From Belliella alkalica (GTDB lineage: Bacteria; Bacteroidota; Bacteroidia; Cytophagales; Cyclobacteriaceae), in contig NZ_JAKZGO010000002.1 in NCBI RefSeq assembly GCF_022549785.1, positions 1-64,000 on the forward strand: 64,000 nt of DNA. The letters are read 5' to 3'. This document shows, piece after piece, positions 36,445-45,553 of this stretch; position 1 is the stretch's first letter, and each line of letters opens with the position of its first letter. A model generated the notes under the pieces. That model did not search any database. It was not told where the DNA came from and saw nothing but the letters and a program-made list of their open reading frames with translations. Made by a program: the position numbers and the translations under genes.

Positions 36445-39400
36445 ATGAAAAAAACCCTTACCAATTTAAATCTGATAGCTAATTTCGAGATGAAATATCG
36501 GCTATTACCAAATCTAAGATTACTTTATCTCACCTGTAGCTTCCTGTTGCTTAGTGCAATGTCTGTTTATGCACAGAGTTCTACCATTACAGGGGTAGTA
36601 ATATCTGGAGAAGATGATCAACCATTTCCAGGAGTTACTGTGATGGTAAAAGGAACCTCAAATGGAGCTGTGACAGATTTGGATGGAGCGTTTTCCATCA
36701 ATGTAACCAATGCGTCAAATGCCACTTTGGTTTTCTCTTTTATTGGATTTATCACTCAAGAAGTTGCATTAAATAATAGAAGCTTCATAGAGGTGACAAT
36801 AGAGCCAGATGTGTCCCAACTTGACGAAGTGGTAGTAATCGGGTATGGAGAGAGCAAAAGAAGAGACCTTACAGGTGCTGTAGGTTCCATGAACTCTGAC
36901 AATATCAAGGAAACAAACAAGGTCAATGCTTTTCAAGCCTTGCAGGGACAAGTAGCGGGTGTGAATATCCAAGCTGCTGACAATAAGCCAGGTGGAGGAT
37001 TTAATGTTAGGATTAGGGGAGCAAATACGATCAATGCGAATGAGACAGTTGATCAAGGTGGATTTAGTGCAGGTCAAAACCCATTGTTTATTGTAGATGG
37101 GATTTTTGTGAATGATATTTCTTTCTTGAATCCATCAGATATTGAGAGAATGGATGTCCTCAAAGATGCTTCAGCTACAGCTATTTACGGTTCACGTGGA
37201 AGTAATGGTGTGGTTATAATTGAAACCAGAAAAGGAGCAAAAGGGAAGCTAACAGTACAATATGATAACTATATTGGTGTAAGACAGGCATACAACGTTC
37301 CAGAAATGTTTCAGGGGGAAGAGTTTGTCCAATATTTTAAAGATGCTGTTGTAGGGAATCAGTGGGCAGGAGGAAACAGGAATTTCACTGTAAGTGATGT
37401 GGACTTGAGTGATTTTATGAGGCCTAACGAATTAGCAAATATCAATGCTGGTAGATTTACAAATTGGATAGACTTAGTGACTACAACTGGTGCGCAACAA
37501 AATCACACAGTAAACCTTAGTGGAGGAAACGATAACTCCATCTATGGCTTTGGTATGGCATATACTAAAGATGAAGGTACTTTTGCTGGCGAAGATTTTG
37601 AAAGATTCAATTTAAGGGCAAATGTGAACACGAATTTATCAAAGTACGTTTCTCTTGGATTTAGTAATTATGCTTCCTTTGCAATAAGGAATGAAGGTAG
37701 TAGAGAAGGTTTGAGAAGTGCCTACAGATTAAGACCTACTGGGTCTCCTTTTGAAGAAAACGGCAATCCTAAATTTTTCCCAATAGAAGGCGAAACGTTT
37801 ATTTCGAATCCTCTATTTGAACCTGAGTCCATGACTATGGAAACTAGGACTTTTAATTACTTGAGTAATCTTTCACTTTCTGTAAGTCCAACAAAAAAAT
37901 TGAAATTCACATCTAACTTTTCACCAAATATCGAATTTATGAGATATGGAGAGTACAGGGGGAGATTCAATAAATCAACCAATGGAATTATCCAAAATAC
38001 AAGGGCAGATGTGACCAATGGAAATCGAATTTCTTATACATGGGATAACATCATGAATTACAACACCCAGTTTGGTGATGATCATGTTATCAATGCCACC
38101 TTTGTTTATTCTATGTTTTCGGATAGATATGAAAATTACAGAATGCAAAGAAGAGGATATTCTACAGATCAATTTTTATTCTACAATATGCAAGCTGGTC
38201 CAGATATTCGTGATGTCACCAGTGGATTGTCGAAACAAACGCTTGAGTCTTACACTGCTAGGGTAAATTATAATTTGAAAGATAAATACTTATTTACAGT
38301 TACCGGTAGGTATGACGGAGCATCTATCCTTGCGGATGGGAATAAATGGGCATTCTTTCCTTCAGCAGCAGTAGCTTGGAGAGTTTCAGATGAATCATTT
38401 ATGAAAGGTCAGACAACTGTGGAAGACCTCAAAGTAAGACTAAGTTATGGTGAAACAGGTAATAATGGTTCTGGTGGAGGATTGGGTCCCTTATTAGCTC
38501 AATCACTTGTCAACAATTCCAATTTCGTCAATTTGGGTGACCAACCTGTTCAGTCAGCATTTATGACAAGTCTTATCAATAGAGACCTGACTTGGGAAAG
38601 GACAAAGGAGTTTAACTTAGGTGTTGATTTTGGCTTTTTCAAAAATAGGTTGTATGGTTCTTTGGACTTGTACGAAAGACAAAATACAGGTATTATATTC
38701 TTTAGGCCAACACCGATTTTGACAGGTTATACAGGTGTTTATGAAAACATTGGTAATGCAACCAACAGAGGTATAGAATTAACTTTGAATTCAGTGAATT
38801 TTGACAATGGAAATTTCAAATGGACTTCATCCCTCAACTTTGCTAGCAATAGAAATAGAATCACCAAACTAACTGGCCAAACTGACGAGATTTTATTTGG
38901 TGTACAAGCAGGTTCATATATTCATAGAGTAGGGGAGTCTATTGGCTCTATTTATACTTGGGTTTTCGATGGTATCTGGCAACTCGATGAGTTGGAGCAA
39001 GCTCAGGCTTTTGGACAACTTCCTGGCCAAGTCAAAGTAAGAGACATCAACAATGACGGTGTGATAGATGCAGATGATAGGGATGTCATTGGTAATAACC
39101 TTCCAAAATGGACAGGTGGCTTATCAAATACTTTCAACTATAAGAATTTTGACTTTACTTTCTTTGTACATACACTCCAAGGTGCTAAGTCCGCAAGTTA
39201 TTTTCATATTTCGCACTCAGGTTATTACAATGTATTGGCAAGATTCAATAGCTTGAAAACTAACTATTGGACTCCTGATAATCCTTCTAATGAATGGCAT
39301 CAGCCTAGTAATGATGGCCCATTTGCAGAGCCTTTGGTTTACAGAGATGTGTCTTTTGTCAAAGTAGGTTATATCACACTTGGGTATAACTTCGGGAAAT

Positions 39401-39570
39401 CTATCATAGAACCATTGAAAGTCAGTAGCCTAAGGGTGTATTTTACTGCCCAAAATCCTTTCACTTTTACTTCTTATGAAGGATGGGATCCAGAAACTGC
39501 TGCTAGAAACAGTTGGGGATCTGCCAATCTTTCGAGAATCTTGATGGGTGGAATTAATGTCAAATTTTAA
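36445..39570 (+). CDS. SusC/RagA family TonB-linked outer-membrane protein (second pair)
   Basis: This 1041-residue protein has an N-terminal signal region (ending AMSVYAQ) and a carboxypeptidase-like domain (TITGVVISGEDDQPFPGVTV). The SusC plug signature follows (VVVIGYGESKRRDLTGAV, NPLFIVDGIFVNDI), then a barrel with VRDINNDGVIDADDRDV and the terminal GGINVKF. It pairs with the SusD encoded 11 bases later. The shared operator with the inositol operon and the acid phosphatase gene that follows suggest import of a phosphorylated or conjugated inositol. The lyase and GH105 genes further on leave a uronate polymer as the alternative. Confidence 0.93.
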   Translation: MKKTLTNLNLIANFEMKYRLLPNLRLLYLTCSFLLLSAMSVYAQSSTITGVVISGEDDQPFPGVTVMVKGTSNGAVTDLDGAFSINVTNASNATLVFSFIGFITQEVALNNRSFIEVTIEPDVSQLDEVVVIGYGESKRRDLTGAVGSMNSDNIKETNKVNAFQALQGQVAGVNIQAADNKPGGGFNVRIRGANTINANETVDQGGFSAGQNPLFIVDGIFVNDISFLNPSDIERMDVLKDASATAIYGSRGSNGVVIIETRKGAKGKLTVQYDNYIGVRQAYNVPEMFQGEEFVQYFKDAVVGNQWAGGNRNFTVSDVDLSDFMRPNELANINAGRFTNWIDLVTTTGAQQNHTVNLSGGNDNSIYGFGMAYTKDEGTFAGEDFERFNLRANVNTNLSKYVSLGFSNYASFAIRNEGSREGLRSAYRLRPTGSPFEENGNPKFFPIEGETFISNPLFEPESMTMETRTFNYLSNLSLSVSPTKKLKFTSNFSPNIEFMRYGEYRGRFNKSTNGIIQNTRADVTNGNRISYTWDNIMNYNTQFGDDHVINATFVYSMFSDRYENYRMQRRGYSTDQFLFYNMQAGPDIRDVTSGLSKQTLESYTARVNYNLKDKYLFTVTGRYDGASILADGNKWAFFPSAAVAWRVSDESFMKGQTTVEDLKVRLSYGETGNNGSGGGLGPLLAQSLVNNSNFVNLGDQPVQSAFMTSLINRDLTWERTKEFNLGVDFGFFKNRLYGSLDLYERQNTGIIFFRPTPILTGYTGVYENIGNATNRGIELTLNSVNFDNGNFKWTSSLNFASNRNRITKLTGQTDEILFGVQAGSYIHRVGESIGSIYTWVFDGIWQLDELEQAQAFGQLPGQVKVRDINNDGVIDADDRDVIGNNLPKWTGGLSNTFNYKNFDFTFFVHTLQGAKSASYFHISHSGYYNVLARFNSLKTNYWTPDNPSNEWHQPSNDGPFAEPLVYRDVSFVKVGYITLGYNFGKSIIEPLKVSSLRVYFTAQNPFTFTSYEGWDPETAARNSWGSANLSRILMGGINVKF

Positions 39571-39581
39571 TTGAATTAAAG

Positions 39582-41192
39582 ATGAAAACTATATATAAAA
39601 ATTTCAATTTGCTTTGCATCGCTTTGCTTTCCTTTGCGGTGCTAGGATGTAGTGACTTTCTTGAAGAAGAAAATAAGTCTAGAGAAACAGATGTAGTGGC
39701 GAGCTCAAACCCTGCGTTTTTTGATCAATTGGTAGCAGAGGTATACAACAGGATGCGTGCTGTAACTTCTTCATATGATTTGGAGTTTTTGGGGACGGAT
39801 ATTTTCACCAGAGGTGATATCATCGCAGGGATCAACGAAATAAACGATTATGTCAATCTCAGACCCGTAAATGGATCAGTATCCAATCAGTGGTTTGTCA
39901 ATTATAGAGTAATTGCCGCATCCAATGCAGCAATAGATAGATCTAATGAGATTACAGGCCTAACTGATGCTGCAAAGCAAATAGGATTAGCAGAAGTTAA
40001 GTTCTTTAGGGCATATGCTTATTTTAACCTTGTAGAACATTTTGGGGGCGTTCCTTTAGTTCTAAATGAATTGAGAACTTCAACTGTAGATTTTACCAGA
40101 AATACTGAATCTGAAGTTTATAATCAGATTATTTTAGATTTGACAGATGCTTTGAACGGTACTCCTGACGCTCCTTCTGCATATGGTAGGGTGTCCAAGA
40201 ATGCTGTAAGGCACCTTTATTCTAAAGTTTTGTTGACAAGAGGTTACAAGGATTTTGGCTCTTCACAAGACTTCACCCAAGCAGCATCTTTGGCAGAAAC
40301 AGTAATAGCGGCCCATCCTTTAGTTAATAGCTTCTCCACACTTGTTTCCAGACAAAGCCAGAGAAACAGTGAAGTTATCTTCTCTATCTTGTACGGCTCA
40401 AACCCAGTATCAAGAGGTGTAGGAAACAGCAGACATTTGTTGTTTAAGTTTGTCTATGATGTGTATCCAGGACAGACAAGATCTACATTATATCATAGAG
40501 GCCTTGGTCCTGCACCTACTCCTTACTTCTTTAGCTTGTTTCAAGAAAATGATCAAAGAGAAGCAGCCACTATCAGAAGACTATTATTGGCAGAGGTAAA
40601 CAATGCAACAGCAGGCATCGCAGTAGGAGATACTTCCATTTATTTTCCCAAAACAGCATGGAGTGCAAGTGTAATCCAAAGTAAGCCTTATGTGGTTGTG
40701 AACCCTTCAAATTATTTTATTCCAAATGGCTTTACTCAAGTTCAGTATCCGATGTTTAAAAAGTTTGATGATCCAGGTGTGCCATATACCAATCCAGGGA
40801 TTAACCCTGACGGTGAGCGTGATGCTATAATTATGAGATCTGGAGAAACAAGACTTTTGGCTGCAGAAGCATATTTGCAGCTAAACAATACAGCAAAAGC
40901 CGCTGAGCACCTGAATGCCATCAGATCACGCGCTGGACTCAACCAACCTATCACTCCTGCACAAGTTACTATTGATTTGATTTTGGACGAAAGTGCCAAA
41001 GAGCTTGCTGGTGAAGTAAGTCGCTGGATGGATCTCAAAAGAACAGGCAGATTGATTGAAAGAGTGCTTGCTCACAACCCTCACGCAGCCTTGAACAATG
41101 CCATCAGACCATTCCATCTCCTAAGACCTATACCACAAAGTGAAATAGATGTGACTGGAGGTATCCTAGAACAAAATCCTCAATACAATTAA
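39582..41192 (+). CDS. SusD/RagB family binding lipoprotein (second pair)
   Basis: This 536-residue protein has a lipoprotein signal with lipobox (AVLGCSDFLEEENKS, cysteine near residue 23) and the SusD helical fold (AEVKFFRAYAYFNLVEHFGGVP; near the end AAEAYLQLNNTAKAAEHLNAIR and SAKELAGEVSRWMDLKRTGR). It is the surface ligand-capture partner of the SusC encoded 11 bases upstream. The protein is of normal length. Ligand unknown. Confidence 0.92.
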   Translation: MKTIYKNFNLLCIALLSFAVLGCSDFLEEENKSRETDVVASSNPAFFDQLVAEVYNRMRAVTSSYDLEFLGTDIFTRGDIIAGINEINDYVNLRPVNGSVSNQWFVNYRVIAASNAAIDRSNEITGLTDAAKQIGLAEVKFFRAYAYFNLVEHFGGVPLVLNELRTSTVDFTRNTESEVYNQIILDLTDALNGTPDAPSAYGRVSKNAVRHLYSKVLLTRGYKDFGSSQDFTQAASLAETVIAAHPLVNSFSTLVSRQSQRNSEVIFSILYGSNPVSRGVGNSRHLLFKFVYDVYPGQTRSTLYHRGLGPAPTPYFFSLFQENDQREAATIRRLLLAEVNNATAGIAVGDTSIYFPKTAWSASVIQSKPYVVVNPSNYFIPNGFTQVQYPMFKKFDDPGVPYTNPGINPDGERDAIIMRSGETRLLAAEAYLQLNNTAKAAEHLNAIRSRAGLNQPITPAQVTIDLILDESAKELAGEVSRWMDLKRTGRLIERVLAHNPHAALNNAIRPFHLLRPIPQSEIDVTGGILEQNPQYN

Positions 41193-41211
41193 TTTTAATT
41201 TTAAGAAAATG

Positions 41212-41261
41212 GTGAATTTATTCTGTTTTAGAGTGCTACTCTAAATACAGGGTAAATTCAC
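41212..41261 (+). terminator. Imperfect long hairpin after second susD
   Basis: Outer arms GTGAATTTA (41212-41220) and TAAATTCAC (41253-41261) and an inner stem with one bulged base (41223-41234 with 41238-41250) form a long hairpin followed by TTTATC. It lies where the first locus also has a hairpin after susD and may act as an attenuator. Confidence 0.55.
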
Positions 41262-41281
41262 TTTATCTAAAAATACGCCGC

Positions 41282-42286
41282 ATGGATTGCATAGAAATCA
41301 AAGTGAAATTTGTTAAAAAAACAGCTTTTAATTACCTAATATACAAGTTCATAGGATTTGTTGTTCTGCTTGGGTTTACATCTAAATCTTTTGCTCAGGA
41401 AGCAAGTCTCAGTAGTAAATTATCACCTGATGCATTAAATTTTATTGTGTTGGGAGATTGGGGAAGGTATGGTGATGATCATCAGCTACAAGTCGCTGAA
41501 CAGCTTGCCAAAACTTCAAAGGAAATCCATGCCCAATTTTTCATAAGTGTAGGGGATAATTTTTACCCTAAGGGCGTGGCGAGTATTCATGATGCGCATT
41601 GGCATTATTCCTTTGAAGATATTTATAAAGACTATGCTCACCAAAAAGAATGGTATAGTATTCTAGGAAATCATGATTACATGGGTAATCCAGATGCACA
41701 AGTTGAATACACCAACATCAGCAGGCGTTGGGTAATGCCAGGTAGATATTATACGAAGGATTTCAAACTGAAAGGAGACAAAAACAATCTCCTTCAAATT
41801 ACTTTTATCGATACAAACCCATTGATTCCTGAGTTTTATAACAATTCGGAATACGGTCCAAATGTAGTAACGCAAGACACTGTGGCACAGATTGGCTGGT
41901 TGAAAGAAACACTTTCAAGTGAGAATAAAAGGTGGAAATTGGTAATTGGTCATCATCCTATGTTTACAGCAAGTGAAAAACGCAGGGAAGGTTATGATAC
42001 AAGGTCAATCAGAAGTAGTCTGAGGGGGATTTTAGAAAACTACCAAGTAGATGCTTACATAGCTGGTCATGATCATAGTTTGCAACATTTACTTCCCGAA
42101 GGTGGTGTTCACCATTTTATTTCGGGCTCAGCCTCAGAAGCTACTGATGTGGGGACACTTCCATTTAGCAAATTTACAAAAAAAGAATTCGGCTTCTTGG
42201 TATTCTCAGTTACAGTTGACCAAATTCAAGTTTTTGCCATTTCCCATTCTGGCGAATTGTTGTATGAAACCAAAATCGTTAGATAA
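41282..42286 (+). CDS. Purple-acid-phosphatase-like (ACP5/TRAP-type) metallophosphatase
   Basis: This 334-residue protein has an N-terminal hydrophobic export signal (ending KSFAQ) and all five metal-site blocks of the tartrate-resistant acid phosphatase group: GDWGRYGDD, GDNFYPKGV, GNHDYMGN, IGHHPMF and AGHDHSLQHL. The active site is expected in the periplasm or on the surface. Such enzymes release phosphate from many esters, including, in some family members, inositol phosphates. It follows susD2 by 89 bases across a hairpin, so it probably removes phosphate from the imported ligand before inositol enters the cytoplasm. The phosphatase call is firm, the substrate inferred. Confidence 0.88.
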   Translation: MDCIEIKVKFVKKTAFNYLIYKFIGFVVLLGFTSKSFAQEASLSSKLSPDALNFIVLGDWGRYGDDHQLQVAEQLAKTSKEIHAQFFISVGDNFYPKGVASIHDAHWHYSFEDIYKDYAHQKEWYSILGNHDYMGNPDAQVEYTNISRRWVMPGRYYTKDFKLKGDKNNLLQITFIDTNPLIPEFYNNSEYGPNVVTQDTVAQIGWLKETLSSENKRWKLVIGHHPMFTASEKRREGYDTRSIRSSLRGILENYQVDAYIAGHDHSLQHLLPEGGVHHFISGSASEATDVGTLPFSKFTKKEFGFLVFSVTVDQIQVFAISHSGELLYETKIVR

Positions 42287-42312
42287 AATTTTGCTTTATA
42301 CAGAATGATACC

Positions 42313-42356
42313 ACTAGTATTATAAATCCCTACTTCTGGATTTATTTTATACTAGT
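42313..42356 (+). terminator. Imperfect hairpin after the phosphatase gene
   Basis: ACTAGTA (from 42313) pairs with TACTAGT (to 42356), with an inner ATAAATCC/GGATTTAT stem and a mismatched stretch between. There is no good T-run. It marks a possible transcript boundary between the phosphatase and the lyase-like gene. Confidence 0.4.
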
Positions 42357-42457
42357 TGATATTAGATATTTGTAGATATTGATCAAATTCCAATATTTAT
42401 ACTATTACTTGAACTTGCTGGAAATGAAGTGGATAGTCCAATAAAATTTAATCAGAA

Positions 42458-44242
42458 ATGAAAAAGATATCGAGAAAAACATTTATCAAACAATCGGCTA
42501 GTTTGGGCTTATTGACAGCAATGATACCTTTCACATCGCATGTATGGGCAGTGGATTCAAAAAACGGCTACAAAGATTCCAAAATATTGAAGCGGTTAAT
42601 CAAAGCAAATGATGATTTGACTACACAGCTGATTTTACCTGAAAATAGCAATCCTAAATCATACATCAGACAGCAAGGATATGATTTTGCAGTGCTTTCT
42701 GCCAGTTATTGCCATACAGAATCTTCTTATTTCAACAGTGAAAAGGTCTTACTAAGAATGGAAAGCCTAATGGTTTTTCTTTTGTCTCAACAGCGTTCTG
42801 ATGGAACTATGAATACTGGTAATCTTGAGTCACCTCCTGATACTGCCTTTGTGATGGAGCCTCTTTGTGCCGCTGCCAAAATCTTGATTGAACACAATAA
42901 TTCTGCCTTGACAAAGGTGAAATCAGATCTCAAGAGATTTATAGTTAGTGCAGGGGAAGCTTTGGTCACTGGTGGGATTCACACGCCTAATCATCGCTGG
43001 GTACTGAGTGCAGCTTTGGCCAAAATCAACCATGTTTATCCAGACCAAAGATATGTCAACCGTGTGGATGATTGGCTAGGAGAGGGAGTCTTTATTGATG
43101 AGGATGGGCATTATCCTGAGCGAAGTATGAATTATTCAGCTGTTGAAAATGAGGCATTTATCACCATGGCCAAGCTTCTGGATAAAGAGGAGCTTCTGGA
43201 ACCTGTAAGGAAAAACATGGAGATGACTTACTATTACATGGAGCCGAATGGCGATTTGATTACTTTTGATTCCCGGCGACAAGATCAATATGGTCATCAT
43301 AATATAGTTTCCCAATATTTGAATTTCCGCTATTTGGCCATCAAAGACAAAAACCCTTTTTTCTCAGGTGTTGCGAGGCAAATAGAAGGTTTTGAGGGCT
43401 TCGAAGAGAAAATTATCCGTGGAGGTCTCTACTATTTTATGGAACATGAGATTTTGCAGGAAGAAATGCCTGCCTCAGCACCACTCCCAAGAGATTTTGC
43501 AAAAATTTTTCCAACAAGTAGCTTAGCTAGAATCCGAAGGGAGGATACCACGATGACTATTTTTGGCGGTGTGGATTGGCCGTTGATCATTGCATCTGGC
43601 AGATCCGTCAGCCCCAATTTCTTTTCTTATCGAAAAGGCCGAGCTGTGATCAAACATATTAGGATGTCTTCGGCGTTTTTCAGCATGGGACATTTTAGAA
43701 GCGAAGGTCTAGAATCCAAAGATGGAAAGTACACCTTGTACAAAAAACTACAAGCTCCCTATTACCAGCCCCTTCCTCAAGATTTACTGAATTCAGAAGG
43801 TGATTATGAACTTAGTGCCAGTGTGGATGGTAGATTTTGGAGTAAAATGTCATTCGCTGACAGACCTATTAGCAATGTAAAAACCCTAGAAAGCAAAATT
43901 ACCATTGACGAAAATAATGGACAAGCAGATTTGTTAATTGAAGTTTCAGGCTTAGAAGGTGTACCTGTTACTTTAGAGCTTTGTTTCAGCGAAGGGGGAG
44001 AATTTGCCGGAGTTAGTGAGCCTGTAGATTCTCAAGGAAATCGCTTCTTGGAAGAAGGAATGGGAAGTTACAAAATGGGTAAAGATGAAATTTCTTTTGG
44101 GCCAGGGATCAAGAAGCATGAAAGTATCTACCGGCTCGATGGGGAAATGTACACTGTCCATTTTGGAACTTTAAGAGCACAAGGTGATCATGTTTACCTC
44201 ACTGGAATTACTCCATTTACCCACACACTTACTCTCAAATAA
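42458..44242 (+). CDS. Putative exported polysaccharide lyase-like protein (heparinase/PL27-like fold)
   Basis: This 594-residue protein starts with a Tat-like leader (KKISRKTFIKQSASLGLL) in which the twin arginine is R-K. A helical repeat region follows (about 40-330) with GGIHTPNHRWVLSAALA and ERSMNYSAVENEAFITMAKL. The C-terminal half (about 350-594) is a beta sandwich. This order resembles helical-barrel polysaccharide lyases. The neighbours (DUF4861 and GH105) favour an enzyme that leaves unsaturated uronic acids. The PL27 rhamnose-glucuronate lyases are my nearest guess from memory, without alignment. It may also be a hydrolase of unknown type. Confidence 0.45.
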   Translation: MKKISRKTFIKQSASLGLLTAMIPFTSHVWAVDSKNGYKDSKILKRLIKANDDLTTQLILPENSNPKSYIRQQGYDFAVLSASYCHTESSYFNSEKVLLRMESLMVFLLSQQRSDGTMNTGNLESPPDTAFVMEPLCAAAKILIEHNNSALTKVKSDLKRFIVSAGEALVTGGIHTPNHRWVLSAALAKINHVYPDQRYVNRVDDWLGEGVFIDEDGHYPERSMNYSAVENEAFITMAKLLDKEELLEPVRKNMEMTYYYMEPNGDLITFDSRRQDQYGHHNIVSQYLNFRYLAIKDKNPFFSGVARQIEGFEGFEEKIIRGGLYYFMEHEILQEEMPASAPLPRDFAKIFPTSSLARIRREDTTMTIFGGVDWPLIIASGRSVSPNFFSYRKGRAVIKHIRMSSAFFSMGHFRSEGLESKDGKYTLYKKLQAPYYQPLPQDLLNSEGDYELSASVDGRFWSKMSFADRPISNVKTLESKITIDENNGQADLLIEVSGLEGVPVTLELCFSEGGEFAGVSEPVDSQGNRFLEEGMGSYKMGKDEISFGPGIKKHESIYRLDGEMYTVHFGTLRAQGDHVYLTGITPFTHTLTLK

Positions 44243-44249
44243 AACCCTC

Positions 44250-45548
44250 ATGTATTATTTTAGAAAAATAGGTATGTTAACCCTGCTTGCGATCATTGGA
44301 TTGGCTTCTTGTCAAAAAAAGGATCAAGCACAATATTATGATATTCAATTGGGATACTCAGGGAGTATAGAGCTTTATGAAAAAGCTGTGATTATCCAAA
44401 GAAGTGACTTTCCCGAAATAGCCGATGGTAATTTTTATCCAATTTTATTGACTGAGAATAATGATACTTTGCCGGCACAATTTGATGATTCAAATGGCGA
44501 TGGTTCTTGGGACGAATTGTTTTTTCTCATTAACCTAAAACCAGGAGATGAAAGGAATCTTAAATTGATGCTTTCAGAAAATCAGTTGGATTTTGAAAAG
44601 CGAGTAAATATAAGATTTGGTGTACGTGCTTCGGAAAATGATATTGTAAAACCTGCCACTAGCCATACATTTTATCCACACCAACTTCCTGGAGTGATGG
44701 GTTATCAGCCATACCAGACAGATGGTCCTTCTTGGGAGAATGACTGTGTAGGTTTCAGACACTATTTGGATGGGAGGAATTCAAAAGATGTTTTTGGAAA
44801 AAAGGTAAAATACATGTCTCCAGAAGATGTCGGAATCAATGAAGAAGGAGTGACTGAGGACGATTATCATGTGATGGAGGATTGGGGACGGGATATTCTG
44901 TCAGTAGGCAATTCCGTGGGGATTGGAGGGTTTGGGTTGAAGGTAGGCGATCTTTTGGCTAGGTTGGGAGTGACAGAGCAAGATTCCCTTAATAATGTCT
45001 CCGAAACGGATTACACAGTTCTTTCAAATGGCTTTATCCGAGGATTGATGCGTTTTGAATATCATGATTGGAAACCTGAAGTCTTGGATCGAACTTACCA
45101 AGTTCAAGAACATACCTCTATTTGGCCAAGTATGCATGGATACAAAAATGAAGTCCGTATTTCTGGTATCAAAGGGGATGAAGAACTGGTGATTGGATTG
45201 GTAAATTCCAGAACTGACAAACCTCTTTCATCATTTGAAGTTGGTGATTTTCAAGTTTTGTACACACATGACCTACAGACTTACGAAAAAGAATGGTATT
45301 TGGGACTTGCCTTAATTGTCCCTAAGAATAAATACTTGGGGTACACAGAAGCACCCAATGAAGGCTCTCTTTCAAATACTTATTTGGCCAGGATGAAAAT
45401 CGAAGATGGTGATCCATTGTCTTATTATGCTGTAGCTGCTTGGGAATTAGCTGATGAGAATTTTAGAGAAGAAAGTTATTTTAAAAATTACCTAAAAACA
45501 CTTGCTGAAGGTTTAGGTGCAGAGGTGAAAATCACAATTTTGAATTAA
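44250..45548 (+). CDS. DUF4861-type lipoprotein
   Basis: From ATG 44250, 8 bases after the previous stop, the product has 432 residues with a lipoprotein signal (IIGLASCQKK, cysteine near residue 21). The body is beta-rich with GFRHYLDGRNSKDVFGKK, YHVMEDWGRDILSVGNSVG and YEKEWYLGLALIVP, features I associate with DUF4861 proteins, which are common beside GH88/GH105 enzymes in glycan loci. The biochemical role of the family is not settled to my knowledge. A longer frame from 44184 overlaps the upstream gene and would hide the lipobox. Confidence 0.65.
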   Translation: MYYFRKIGMLTLLAIIGLASCQKKDQAQYYDIQLGYSGSIELYEKAVIIQRSDFPEIADGNFYPILLTENNDTLPAQFDDSNGDGSWDELFFLINLKPGDERNLKLMLSENQLDFEKRVNIRFGVRASENDIVKPATSHTFYPHQLPGVMGYQPYQTDGPSWENDCVGFRHYLDGRNSKDVFGKKVKYMSPEDVGINEEGVTEDDYHVMEDWGRDILSVGNSVGIGGFGLKVGDLLARLGVTEQDSLNNVSETDYTVLSNGFIRGLMRFEYHDWKPEVLDRTYQVQEHTSIWPSMHGYKNEVRISGIKGDEELVIGLVNSRTDKPLSSFEVGDFQVLYTHDLQTYEKEWYLGLALIVPKNKYLGYTEAPNEGSLSNTYLARMKIEDGDPLSYYAVAAWELADENFREESYFKNYLKTLAEGLGAEVKITILN

Positions 45549-45553
45549 ACATT

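Noticed and set aside
36445-41192. Reading the second SusCD as a fucose-polymer importer only
   Set aside because: This remains possible because of the genes downstream, but the operator shared exactly with the inositol operon and the adjacent phosphatase gene favour an inositol-related ligand as the first hypothesis.
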